Source: Paenibacillus uliginis N3/975 (lineage in GTDB: Bacteria > Bacillota > Bacilli > Paenibacillales > Paenibacillaceae). From it: a stretch of DNA of 64,000 nucleotides. The stretch spans positions 4,622,357 through 4,686,356 of the forward strand of contig NZ_LT840184.1 of the NCBI RefSeq assembly GCF_900177425.1, written 5' to 3'. Of this stretch, positions 15,594 through 23,209 are shown piece after piece. The stretch's first letter is position 1; each line of letters opens with the position of its first letter. A model generated the notes under the pieces. The model made no database searches. It had not been told where the DNA came from and saw only the letters and a list, made by a program, of their open reading frames with translations. The position numbers were made by a program, and so were the translations under genes.

Positions 15594-16703
15594 ATGTCAA
15601 AAGATAAACAAAACACCCGTATCGTTGTCGGCATGTCCGGGGGAGTCGATTCCTCCGTAACAGCACTGCTGCTGAAACAGCAGGGTTATGAAGTGATCGG
15701 CATCTTTATGAAAAACTGGGACGACACCGATGAACTCGGCTACTGCACGGCCGAAGCGGACGCGGAAGATGTCCGCCGTGTATGTGAGCAACTCGATATC
15801 CCTTACTATACCGTCAATTTTGAAAAGGAATACTTTGATAAAGTATTTTCCTATTTTCTTGATGAATATAAGGCCGGTAGAACACCGAATCCGGATGTCA
15901 TGTGCAACCGGGAAATTAAATTCGGTGAATTCTTAAACAAAGCTATGGATCTAGGGGCCGATTATGTTGCCACAGGACACTATGCACGTGTTGTTGAGGA
16001 AGACGGGAAATTCCATCTCCTTCGCGGAGTAGATAACAACAAAGACCAAACTTATTTCCTGAATGCACTGAATCAGGAGCAGCTATCCAAAGCGATGTTT
16101 CCGATCGGCCATCTGCCTAAGCCGGAAGTACGCCGTCTCGCTGAGGAAGCCGGTCTTTATACCGCCAAGAAGAAGGACAGCACCGGCGTTTGCTTTATCG
16201 GCGAGCGTAATTTCAAAGAATTCCTAGGCCACTATCTACCGGCACAGGGCGGAGATATGGTGGATGTTGTTACGGGTGAAGTCAAAGGCCGTCACGACGG
16301 CTTAATGTATTATACCCTGGGACAGCGCCAAGGACTCGGCATTGGTGGTTCAGGTTCCGGTGAGCCATGGTTTGTTGCCGATAAAGATTTGAAATCCAAT
16401 GTACTGTATGTTGTACAAGGAGATCATCCGAGTCTGTATTCCACTGGCTTAATCGCTTCCGGAATCAACTGGATTGCGGGTAAGGAAGCTATGCCCAATG
16501 ATTCCTTCACCTGCGTAGCGAAATTCCGCTACCGTCAACCGGATCAGCAGGTTACCGTAACTCCAAGAGAAGACGGAACACTTCATGTAGCTTTCCATCA
16601 ACCACAAAAAGCCATTACACCCGGACAAGCCGTTGTGTTTTATCAAGGTGAGGAATGCCTTGGCGGCGGAACGATCGAATATGCAGAGAAAGTACCCTAT
16701 TAA
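15594..16703 (+). CDS. mnmA: tRNA-specific 2-thiouridylase MnmA (TrmU)
   Basis: This 369-residue enzyme adenylates and thiolates U34 of Lys, Glu and Gln tRNAs. It has the PP-loop VVGMSGGVDSSVTALLL (about 10-26), MCNREIKFGEFL with the first catalytic Cys, the ATGHYAR motif, and DSTGVCFIGERNFKEFL with the second Cys. C-terminal barrel domains follow. The ATG at 15594 (GGTGATAACG upstream) was preferred to that at 15582. It accepts sulfur from the YrvO-type cysteine desulfurase, which the element has moved over 5 kb away. In Bacillus, cymR, yrvO and trmU cluster; here mnmA is divergent from cymR. Confidence 0.97.
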   Translation: MSKDKQNTRIVVGMSGGVDSSVTALLLKQQGYEVIGIFMKNWDDTDELGYCTAEADAEDVRRVCEQLDIPYYTVNFEKEYFDKVFSYFLDEYKAGRTPNPDVMCNREIKFGEFLNKAMDLGADYVATGHYARVVEEDGKFHLLRGVDNNKDQTYFLNALNQEQLSKAMFPIGHLPKPEVRRLAEEAGLYTAKKKDSTGVCFIGERNFKEFLGHYLPAQGGDMVDVVTGEVKGRHDGLMYYTLGQRQGLGIGGSGSGEPWFVADKDLKSNVLYVVQGDHPSLYSTGLIASGINWIAGKEAMPNDSFTCVAKFRYRQPDQQVTVTPREDGTLHVAFHQPQKAITPGQAVVFYQGEECLGGGTIEYAEKVPY

Positions 16704-16705
16704 GC

Positions 16706-16828
16706 GTAAACGGCTTTGCCGTTATTGACAGGCAAAATGCAAGAAACGTTCAGCTATTGCTGGCCGGTCTCGGCGTAATTGTTTGCTCGCTCGGTTTTGG
16801 GGCGGCCATATTGATGTCCTACAGCTAA
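16706..16828 (+). pseudogene. Possible fragment of a small membrane protein downstream of mnmA
   Basis: Starting 3 bp after the mnmA stop, one frame reads VNGFAVIDRQNARNVQLLLA then GLGVIVCSLGFGAAILMSYS and a stop. This looks like the C-terminal end of a one-helix membrane protein. No start codon or ribosome site is present. It may be a remnant or a chance frame; it lies before the terminator at 16947-16993. Confidence 0.25.
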
Positions 16829-16946
16829 GCCCAGCTTATGTCGCTGCGCACCTGCTACAATTGGCAGAACGCTGGCGCGCGTCTTATAGCGACAAGTCTG
16901 AAGGAAAAAAATGCCTTTATCAAGACGCAATAACGTTAACATGGAT

Positions 16947-16993
16947 GGCGGTTGTTTCCTTGGGTATACCAAGAAAACAACCGCTATTTTTTT
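16947..16993 (+). terminator. Strong terminator downstream of mnmA
   Basis: GGCGGTTGTTT...AAACAACCGCT with an inner GGTATACC palindrome, followed by TTTTTTT. It lies about 240 bp after the mnmA stop and probably ends that transcript. Confidence 0.85.
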
Positions 16994-17479
16994 GCTGACC
17001 GAAAAAAATACGCAAAATTGGCACCAAACGGCAGTGAAAAGTATGGTTTTGGCAGTTGTAAATATGAAACCAAATGGAGCCATAACGTCGGTAGGAGAAA
17101 TTTTCATCCGCAAAATTCTGCTGACGAATTCCGTTTCGTCCGGGGCATGCGGGCTGCAGTTGTTGTTCTTTCCCGGGTATGTCGCCAAATGGACTGGATT
17201 GGACAGTAGAACCGGCTTGGTCGAAACTGGGGTTTTCCTGCTCGTATTCGTCGCATTTCTCGTTTGAACCGCATTCAGGAGCATTGTTTCTCCTGCAGCC
17301 GTGCTTGTCAACTCAAAACCGAGGCATGCCGGGAACGCCAACGAAAGATAAGCGAATCGCTCACCTGTCCCGACTATTGACTGTGGCTGACTCTGGGGTT
17401 CTAGCAACTGTAGATATTCATGACTTAAACCACGAATGCGCTCATTGAAATAAGCTCTTAATTTATAATCGTAAATTTT
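16994..17479. other. Non-coding or decayed stretch between mnmA and the intron remnant
   Basis: Open frames exist on both strands, but none has a ribosome site, a recognisable motif or consistent codon use. The minus-strand part is what lies behind the intron's 5' end, so it may be scrambled intron or unrelated filler. No domain V hairpin and no reverse transcriptase motif were found here. Confidence 0.5.
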
Positions 17480-17657
17480 AGAAAAATCCGAGTAACCCTG
17501 CCTCAAACCCAGTTCGTATACTTTGGCCCGTGCATTTGCATCCGGCTTCCTTCAGATTCCGCCTCACGACGGACACCCTTGCCCTTAGCTACGGTAGGCG
17601 CTCGCCAGCCCCCTTTCGGGACTTTCACCCTAAAGATGACGCCCATGCTGGGCGTAC
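17480..17657 (-). mobile_element. 5' fragment of a group IIC intron
   Basis: On the minus strand the sequence begins GTACGCCCAGCATGGGCG and goes on with TAGGGTGAAAGTCCCGAA, then GCAAGGGTGTCCGTCG, GGAATCTGAAGGAAGCCGGA and GAGGCAGGGTTACTCGGAT. In order and spacing these match domain I of bacterial class C group II introns such as that of Oceanobacillus iheyensis. The 5' end lies directly after a rho-independent terminator (17661-17694), the classic insertion site of this class. No reverse transcriptase frame and no domain V/VI follow within 1 kb, so it is a truncated, inactive relic. Confidence 0.82.
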
Positions 17658-17660
17658 ATT

Positions 17661-17694
17661 GAAAAAGCTCACGTGCAATAATGACACGTGAGCT
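17661..17694 (-). terminator. Terminator of the MoxR/VWA operon
   Basis: AGCTCACGTG...CACGTGAGCT with a T run on the minus strand, 37 bp after the VWA stop. The group II intron fragment starts 4 bp beyond the T run. Confidence 0.9.
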
Positions 17695-17730
17695 GTGGCT
17701 GTAGATTCACCGGGTCTACTTGATGAATTA

Positions 17731-18828
17731 TCATAAATATCGAGAAATGATGCGAACTAATTTCGAAGGCAGCTCATTTAGATTGGTAATATCCAGAAAT
17801 CTCTCACCTCCATAGATCTGACTAATGACATCTTTGTCTTGACCGATGGCTGCTGCCAGAAATTTTATACCTTTTCTTTCGTATTCGGCTATCGTCTGCT
17901 GCATGTCTTGAATGGCAAGACTTCCGGTATAGTCTTCCATGGCTTTGGGCTGACCGTCGCTTATGCTCATTAACAGCTTGGTTTGTTTCGGGGAAGCAGC
18001 TAACCGTTCTGCCATAATTCTTAGAACCATTCCATCCCGATTATTGCTTCTAGCCCGAATTCCCATCAGCCTGAACCGATCACGGAAATCCGTTTTGTCA
18101 TAATCGGCATAAGCGAAGATGGACATCTGTTCCAATCGGGAAACATCAGCAGTATCCCCATAGATTAGAATCGGAATATTGCATATTTGGCAAAATTCAT
18201 AGACCGCGATGACTGCACGCTTAGCCGCTTCCAACCTTCCGAAACCAGCCATCGATGCTGATTCATCCACCCTTAAACCGACCACAAGACCAGGGGATTC
18301 CGTCGGGGGACGTTTCTTGGCAAAATACCTGAAATCACGGTAGGCCACACTGTCTGCCTGAAATTTAGAACCATAGTAATGGTTCCTGGCAAATTCCGCG
18401 GTTACCTCATGCTGTAACAGCGGCAGCGTTTTTCTGGCTATTTCGCGTACGACGGGCATAAGCTCCCTACTCAGACTCAAATATTCCTCCTGATGGTTCG
18501 GATCGTATTCAGGACGATGAACGATCAGCTTAACAGCCTGATGAATAGAATCGGACACGATTTCCCTAGAGACCTTATTCAGCTTTTTGCGGAAGTCCCT
18601 TTCCTTTTGCTTCTCCTCCTCCGACATGGGTTCCAGATTGGCGATATGATACCTCGGTGATCCGTTCTCGCCCGAATCCGTACTCTCCATATCCGCGTAA
18701 TCATCTGAATGGATGGATGTGCTGTCGTCGCTTTCAGCGGACTTTTTTAACAGGGTACCATCTTCCTCAGCTTGCTTATCATGAATCGAATCCATGTCTA
18801 TACTACTTTCCCCTGTTGTGATCTCCAC
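17731..18828 (-). CDS. VWA-domain protein partnered with a MoxR-type ATPase
   Basis: This 365-residue protein has an acidic, Ser/Asp-rich N-terminal 60 residues, a helical middle, and a C-terminal von Willebrand A domain (about 190-365). The domain has the metal-site motif DESASM and later SISDGQP. The design is that of CobT/NorD-like VWA partners of MoxR AAA+ ATPases, which remodel or insert cofactors into target proteins. The first usable start is a GTG at 18828 with no ribosome site. The frame continues upstream to ATT AAA AAA AAA CGA, overlapping the end of the ATPase gene. This suggests coupling or a -1 frameshift at the A run. Confidence 0.85.
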   Translation of the reverse strand: MEITTGESSIDMDSIHDKQAEEDGTLLKKSAESDDSTSIHSDDYADMESTDSGENGSPRYHIANLEPMSEEEKQKERDFRKKLNKVSREIVSDSIHQAVKLIVHRPEYDPNHQEEYLSLSRELMPVVREIARKTLPLLQHEVTAEFARNHYYGSKFQADSVAYRDFRYFAKKRPPTESPGLVVGLRVDESASMAGFGRLEAAKRAVIAVYEFCQICNIPILIYGDTADVSRLEQMSIFAYADYDKTDFRDRFRLMGIRARSNNRDGMVLRIMAERLAASPKQTKLLMSISDGQPKAMEDYTGSLAIQDMQQTIAEYERKGIKFLAAAIGQDKDVISQIYGGERFLDITNLNELPSKLVRIISRYL

Positions 18829-18833
18829 TGCAT

Positions 18834-19949
18834 CTAAATTTCGTTTTTTTTTAATTCAACCGGGACTTCATCTAAAATTTCTAACAAACCTTGGTCTTTA
18901 AACGCATCTTCCAGCAGTTTGATTTCTTCCGAATCGGTTGTTATCTTGTAGATCACTTTATGATAAAGGGATTCTCTTGCAGAAGCCCCCTGAGCAACGG
19001 CATCCGCCCAATAGAAATAGGAACGCATACCGGCCACACCTTTAATGGCATTTGCCCGGGCTGTTTGGTCCAATAGAATAATGATGTTTGCCAGAACGTC
19101 CAGCATTTCATCATTTCCGTAGCCGATTTTGGCCATTGCGCGCTCAATCATAATCTCCTTAGTCGGCAGATCCATCTTCTCCGTATGCTGAACCCTGTCA
19201 CGCAGCGCCTCGTTAAGCGGTCGAGAACCCGCATAATTGCGGTTTGCCGTAATTACCGCTATAAAGTCCGGATGCCTGTGCACGATTTCCGTTGGAAGAT
19301 TAAGACTGCCATCCAGCTCCAATGCAGAATTCAGTGCCATCAATACGGCAGCATCTCGAATCACGTTTGGTTCCTGAATTTCCAGCAGATAGCCTTTTTG
19401 AAAGGCCCTGACGATCTCGGAAGCGTAAAAACGATACTCAACAGCTTCATCCTGGGCGTTATCCGCAGCCAGTTTCAATAATTGTTTCATCTTTGCGGAA
19501 GCCATTTCCTGTGTAATCCCCAACGCTTCCATTAATATCGCAGTCGAGCTTTGAAAGCCATCACTCTCGTATAATGCTTTCAGGGCAGCTTGGTCTGCAG
19601 ACTCCATATTCTTCATTCGATCAGGTGAAATAACCGGTAAAATGGCTCCGATGATATCCGATTTATCCATATCAGCAAAACAGGTCACTTTCGTATAGGG
19701 CAGCCTGAAGTTAGCAGACATGGCTTTGGCCAGTTGTGTTTTTCCGGAGCCGGCATCTCCCTCTAATAGGATATTGGCAATTTTCAATTCGCCGCGCTCC
19801 CAATTACGCTTGATTTCATTACAAATTCGCCGTTCTTCCTCGCTCACTTTATGCGTTAATGGCTTTTTCCAGACGAGATCTCTTTCATCATCAGTCAATT
19901 TTCTCGCAGGAGACAATACATATTGTTCATGGTCATTCAGGTCTTTCAT
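18834..19949 (-). CDS. MoxR-type AAA+ ATPase
   Basis: This 371-residue AAA+ protein has a Walker A motif LLEGDAGSGKTQLAKAMS (about 60-77), a long inserted helical region (about 100-180), the sensor-like segment PDFIAVITANRNYAGSRPLN (about 231-250) and EALRDRVQHTEKMDLPTKEI with the arginine finger region. MoxR ATPases act with VWA proteins as chaperone-like assemblies. The ATG follows GGAGGTGAGAGGTC. The gene lies between a DUF6530-like gene and the VWA gene. Its last codons are TTA AAA AAA AAC GAA ATT TAG, containing the slippery heptamer A AAA AAC in frame. Confidence 0.9.
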   Translation of the reverse strand: MKDLNDHEQYVLSPARKLTDDERDLVWKKPLTHKVSEEERRICNEIKRNWERGELKIANILLEGDAGSGKTQLAKAMSANFRLPYTKVTCFADMDKSDIIGAILPVISPDRMKNMESADQAALKALYESDGFQSSTAILMEALGITQEMASAKMKQLLKLAADNAQDEAVEYRFYASEIVRAFQKGYLLEIQEPNVIRDAAVLMALNSALELDGSLNLPTEIVHRHPDFIAVITANRNYAGSRPLNEALRDRVQHTEKMDLPTKEIMIERAMAKIGYGNDEMLDVLANIIILLDQTARANAIKGVAGMRSYFYWADAVAQGASARESLYHKVIYKITTDSEEIKLLEDAFKDQGLLEILDEVPVELKKNEI

Positions 19950-20028
19950 GACCTCTCACCTCCAAACTCTGTCAACACAGTAGCAGGAGAATCGCTCCAT
20001 CTCCCCGTTGACGGCTTCGTATCTTTCA

Positions 20029-20508
20029 TTAATATCCCATTTCTTTTAATGTTCTTGATAATGTTCGCAGACGCTCTCCAATCATCTCACCGTTATCGCT
20101 CAATGCTTCGTTGAACTGCTTGATATCCTCATTAATCTCATTATTATCCGTACAAACGGCCACCGTCATGGCATTCCCTTGCAGTCCAATCCGGTCGAGC
20201 ACAGGATTCTGCGGATCATATAAATGTTCGTATCTATAGGCCTCAGTAAAATGCGTCAAAGCACTGCAAAAGAGAATGGACAAATCCAGAATTCGATGGA
20301 TAGGTATCTCTTCCGATTGTCCGGACCCTTGTTCCTCTGTGTTTCTCCATATTTTGGCGGCAACATTAGCCATACCTTCCCCGTTCCACTGGGTCAATCC
20401 CAAAGATAGAGCTTTTACATCTGTGTTGTTAGCGAATCGCCCATCCACATCCCCATAGTTTTCCGAAATAATAACAGGTTTATGATTCGTAGAAGCAGGT
20501 ATTTTCAT
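20029..20508 (-). CDS. DUF6530-like protein, first gene of the MoxR/VWA operon
   Basis: This 159-residue soluble protein from the ATG at 20508 (GAGGAG 5 nt upstream) starts MKIPASTNHKPVIISENYGD. It has conserved-looking segments FANNTDVKALSLGLTQWN, IHRILDLSILFCSALTHFTE and GEMIGERLRTLSRTLKEMGY at the C-terminus. I associate it with DUF6530, a family without known function, but have not checked. It is followed after 79 bp by the MoxR ATPase. Being first behind a large dyad operator, it may be the substrate or an adaptor of the ATPase/VWA machine. Confidence 0.65.
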   Translation of the reverse strand: MKIPASTNHKPVIISENYGDVDGRFANNTDVKALSLGLTQWNGEGMANVAAKIWRNTEEQGSGQSEEIPIHRILDLSILFCSALTHFTEAYRYEHLYDPQNPVLDRIGLQGNAMTVAVCTDNNEINEDIKQFNEALSDNGEMIGERLRTLSRTLKEMGY

Positions 20509-20564
20509 AGTTTCTCCTCTTTTCATTTATTGAATCCAAAACAACACTTCGACGAAAATAACAA

Positions 20565-20619
20565 ACAAAATAAATATTTGTCTATTTATATTATAGACCA
20601 ATATTTATTTTGTTGTAAA
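20565..20619 (-). promoter_or_regulatory. Promoter with a 21-bp inverted-repeat operator for the MoxR/VWA operon
   Basis: Arms at 20565-20585 and 20593-20613 match at 20 of 21 positions when reverse complemented, separated by a 7-bp spacer. On the minus strand TTTACA (20614-20619) and TATAAT (20590-20595) are 18 bp apart and give a good sigma-A promoter, with the -10 box on the dyad axis. A dimeric repressor bound here would block transcription. The 57-nt leader to the DUF6530-like gene could also form a hairpin. Confidence 0.75.
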
Positions 20620-20727
20620 TAGTTACGTCGTGGAAAGTGCTCCGTCCTACAAACGTATTCGAAAAAAACGCACAAGGTTGTTTGAATTTTGTAGACTAGC
20701 TGTAGTTGGTAACTTGATTAAAATCAA

Positions 20728-20767
20728 TAAAAAAAGAAGTATTTCCATGTTAAGGAGATACTTCTTT
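20728..20767 (-). terminator. Terminator after the coupled peptide genes
   Basis: AGAAGTAT...ATACTTCT with TTTTTTT on the minus strand, about 40 bp after the stop of 20807-20878. Confidence 0.8.
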
Positions 20768-20806
20768 AAATTAATTAAAACAATTTAGCCCTTTGATAAG
20801 CGGAGC

Positions 20807-20878
20807 TTACACACCCACAATGAAAGCAATCCCTTTTGGTGTTTTACTCGTTGGTGATTCGGTTAATGCCATATCCAT
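20807..20878 (-). CDS. 23-residue peptide coupled to the upstream small protein
   Basis: The ATG at 20876-20878 overlaps the stop of the 76-residue gene (TGATG), and AAAGG lies 3 nt upstream of it. The product is MDMALTESPTSKTPKGIAFI then VGV. A Ser/Thr/Pro-rich front and a hydrophobic tail are seen, with no recognised family. Stop-start overlap plus a terminator right after it argue that it is translated. A signalling peptide, a small bacteriocin-like peptide or a leader are all possible. Confidence 0.45.
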   Translation of the reverse strand: MDMALTESPTSKTPKGIAFIVGV

Positions 20879-21108
20879 CAACCTTTCTTATTTTTATGTT
20901 TTAGGAACTTTCTAAAATCAGATGTATATCCGGAAACGTTTTGAAATCCCCCGGTTATTGGCCCAGACAAAGATAGGGAAAAGGCGCCACCCGTTTGAAG
21001 AAAAACCCCTGTAATCGTAACTTGTCCATTAAGTAGCAAGGTTGCTGTGATGAGATCGAGACTCCGGAGTACAGAGCTCCATTTATTCTTATTAGTTCGT
21101 CTGTTCAA
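20878..21108 (-). CDS. 76-residue Gly-rich hydrophobic protein, function unknown
   Basis: The TTG at 21108 starts MNRRTNKNKWSSVLRSLDLI; a basic N-terminus is followed by a beta-rich hydrophobic stretch LLLNGQVTITGVFLQTGGAF and SLSLSGPITGGFQ, then a basic tail KFLKHKNKKG. GGAGGAGG lies about 15 nt upstream, and a seven-residue frame MLIEQTN overlaps the start. The end overlaps the 23-residue peptide gene. It could be a secreted antimicrobial or coat-type peptide; I do not recognise it. Confidence 0.5.
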   Translation of the reverse strand: MNRRTNKNKWSSVLRSLDLITATLLLNGQVTITGVFLQTGGAFSLSLSGPITGGFQNVSGYTSDFRKFLKHKNKKG

Positions 21109-21311
21109 TCAGCATCACAGCCTCCTCCTGTATGGTACAAAGAGTTAGTTGGTTTATGTTATGCAAAAACTATGAATCATGTTCTAGACTAAAAAACTAG
21201 CGAAAATAACTATATGAGGTCCCATTGGAACGCACCTTATTTCACAAGTGTAAATGCGCTTATTCCAACACCAACATCGAAGCTGGAGAAAAACGTTGCA
21301 TTTTTTTTTGC

Positions 21312-21450
21312 GCATCAAATTGATGTTGACATGGATATCCTCCGTAAACGCGTCAAACGCAGGCTGTAGATGGTTCTCGCTCTCCGGCGTAGTTACGGGG
21401 CCGGGATATCGTTGTCGGAAGATTGACCCTGGTTTCAGAAGGCAGCCGAT
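21312..21450 (-). pseudogene. Short coding remnant, possibly of a spore germination gene
   Basis: The minus frame reads GSIFRQRYPGPVTTPESENH then LQPAFDAFTEDIHVNINLMR and K-K before dissolving into a T/A run. The FxEDIxVNINLMRKK stretch recalls the N-terminal part of GerA-type germinant receptor subunits, but the match is short. The remaining 21109-21496 sequence holds no gene. An inverted repeat GGCAG(C/T)CGAT...ATCGACTGCC is at 21441-21468. Confidence 0.25.
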
Positions 21451-21496
21451 TCAATTCATCGACTGCCTCTAGTATTTACTGATTCTCAGCTATAAA

Positions 21497-23209
21497 TTAA
21501 TGAAATTGTGCAGCATGCAGTCTGGCGAAGATCCCGTCCTGATTGATTAATTCTTGATGGTTGCCTTCTTCTGCGATGCCTTCGTTCGTTACGACATAGA
21601 TACGATCCGCTTTCTTAATCGTAGATAAACGATGGGCGATAATGATTGTCGTCCGATTTACTGCTAATTCAGACAACGCCTCCTGAATGATCATCTCCGT
21701 CTCGGTATCCAGCGCAGAAGTGGCTTCATCCAGGATCAAGATCGTCGGATTCTTTAAGAACGTTCTGGCGATGGAAATCCTTTGTTTCTGTCCACCAGAT
21801 AGCTTCAACCCTCTCTCACCGATCTGAGTATCGAGTCCATCCGGCAGTTGCCTGATCATCTCGGTTAAGTTGGCTTTATGCGCAGCTTCCAGGATTTCTT
21901 CTTCAGTCGCGCTTAGCTTGCCATAAGCAATATTCTCCCTTAACGTACCCGTAAATAAGAAAACATCCTGCTGTACGATTCCGATCTGTGCACGCAAAGA
22001 TTCTTTGGTCATCTCGCGCACATCGATCCCGTCTATAGTAAGGCTTCCCCCAGTTACGTCATAGAATCTCGGAATCAGCTGCGAGATCGTGGTTTTTCCA
22101 GCCCCGGAAGGTCCGACGAAGGCTACGGTTTCCCCTGCATTTACTTCGAAAGATATGGAATCCAGCACGTTCTGTTTATCATTGTAAGCGAAGCTGACGT
22201 TATCGAACCGGATATCGCCCCGCAGGGAGGATACAGCCTTGGCGTTTTTGGCATTTTGCACATCCGGCTCGAGGTCCATCATTTCCGTGAACCGTTTGAA
22301 GCCGGCCATTCCTTTCGGATACATCTCCATCAGCGCCGCGATCTTATCGACGGGCTTAAAGAGAATGTTGACGTATAAGATGAAGGCGACCAGTTCCCCA
22401 TTCGTAAGCGTTCCTTGGTATACCATCCATGCGCCATAGATCAATACGAGCAACGTTATTAAACGCGTGAGAATGTAGACGCCTGACAAACTGAATGACA
22501 TGACCTTGTAACCTTGAAGCTTGGCCGATCTGAACTTAAGATTGTTTTTGGTGAACAGTGAAACCTCGTGCTTTTCGTTCGTAAAAGATTGCACAACTCG
22601 AACACCAGATACGCTGTCTTCCACGCGTGCGTTAACTTCCGCCACTTCCGCATACATTCTCTTCCAAGCTTTATTCATCCTCATATTCGTGAACAGAATC
22701 AATATTAACAGGAACGGGAAGATGAAGATTGAGATCAGAGCCAATTGAACATTAATTTGCAGCATGATGAAGAAGGTACCAAAGAATGTCATAATGGCAA
22801 TGAATAAATCCTCCGGACCATGATGCGCCAATTCGCCGATATCCATCAGGTCGTTCGTAATCCGGCTCATCAGATGCCCTGTCTTGCGATCGTTATAGAA
22901 CTTGAAGGATTGACGCTGATACTGCTGAAATAGCTCTTGTCTCATATCGGTCTCGATATTAAGGCCAAGCTTGTGCCCCCAATAATTGACGATATACTGC
23001 ATGAACGAGCTTAGTATGTAAAAGAGCAGCAGACTGATACTGACCGTTATGATCATCGACCAATTCCCGGTGGGTAAAAGCTTATCGATAAAAGATTGAA
23101 CAGCTACGGGAAACGCCAATTCCAGGATCGCGACGAAGACGGCGCAAGTAAAATCAATAATAAATAACCTTCGATGCGGACGATAATACGAGAAAAACCT
23201 TCTAAGCAT
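21497..23209 (-). CDS. ABC exporter, fused membrane and ATPase domains
   Basis: This 570-residue half transporter has six membrane segments in the N-terminal 310 residues and an ATPase domain with Walker A FVGPSGAGKTTISQL (about 362), the Q-loop IGIVQQDVFLF, signature LSGGQKQRIS, and Walker B ILILDEATSALD followed by the H-loop IIAHRLSTI. The motif VEDSVSGVRVVQSFTNE in the membrane domain places it in the MsbA/BmrA-like exporter group. It probably works as a homodimer. AGGAGAGAGG precedes the ATG. The promoter at 23338-23366 contains a Fur-box-like sequence, so iron-controlled export of a siderophore, haem or a toxic compound is plausible. Confidence 0.92.
   Translation of the reverse strand: MLRRFFSYYRPHRRLFIIDFTCAVFVAILELAFPVAVQSFIDKLLPTGNWSMIITVSISLLLFYILSSFMQYIVNYWGHKLGLNIETDMRQELFQQYQRQSFKFYNDRKTGHLMSRITNDLMDIGELAHHGPEDLFIAIMTFFGTFFIMLQINVQLALISIFIFPFLLILILFTNMRMNKAWKRMYAEVAEVNARVEDSVSGVRVVQSFTNEKHEVSLFTKNNLKFRSAKLQGYKVMSFSLSGVYILTRLITLLVLIYGAWMVYQGTLTNGELVAFILYVNILFKPVDKIAALMEMYPKGMAGFKRFTEMMDLEPDVQNAKNAKAVSSLRGDIRFDNVSFAYNDKQNVLDSISFEVNAGETVAFVGPSGAGKTTISQLIPRFYDVTGGSLTIDGIDVREMTKESLRAQIGIVQQDVFLFTGTLRENIAYGKLSATEEEILEAAHKANLTEMIRQLPDGLDTQIGERGLKLSGGQKQRISIARTFLKNPTILILDEATSALDTETEMIIQEALSELAVNRTTIIIAHRLSTIKKADRIYVVTNEGIAEEGNHQELINQDGIFARLHAAQFH

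Noticed and set aside
16952..17209. Plus-strand frame ending in a segment like NSADEFRFVRG, reminiscent of formylglycine-generating enzymes
   Set aside because: The similarity is only a few residues, it starts inside the terminator, and nothing else of the family is present.
16754..17506. 250-codon open frame on the minus strand
   Set aside because: It crosses the mnmA-side terminator stem and the non-coding part behind the intron fragment. It has no ribosome site, domain or sensible codon use.
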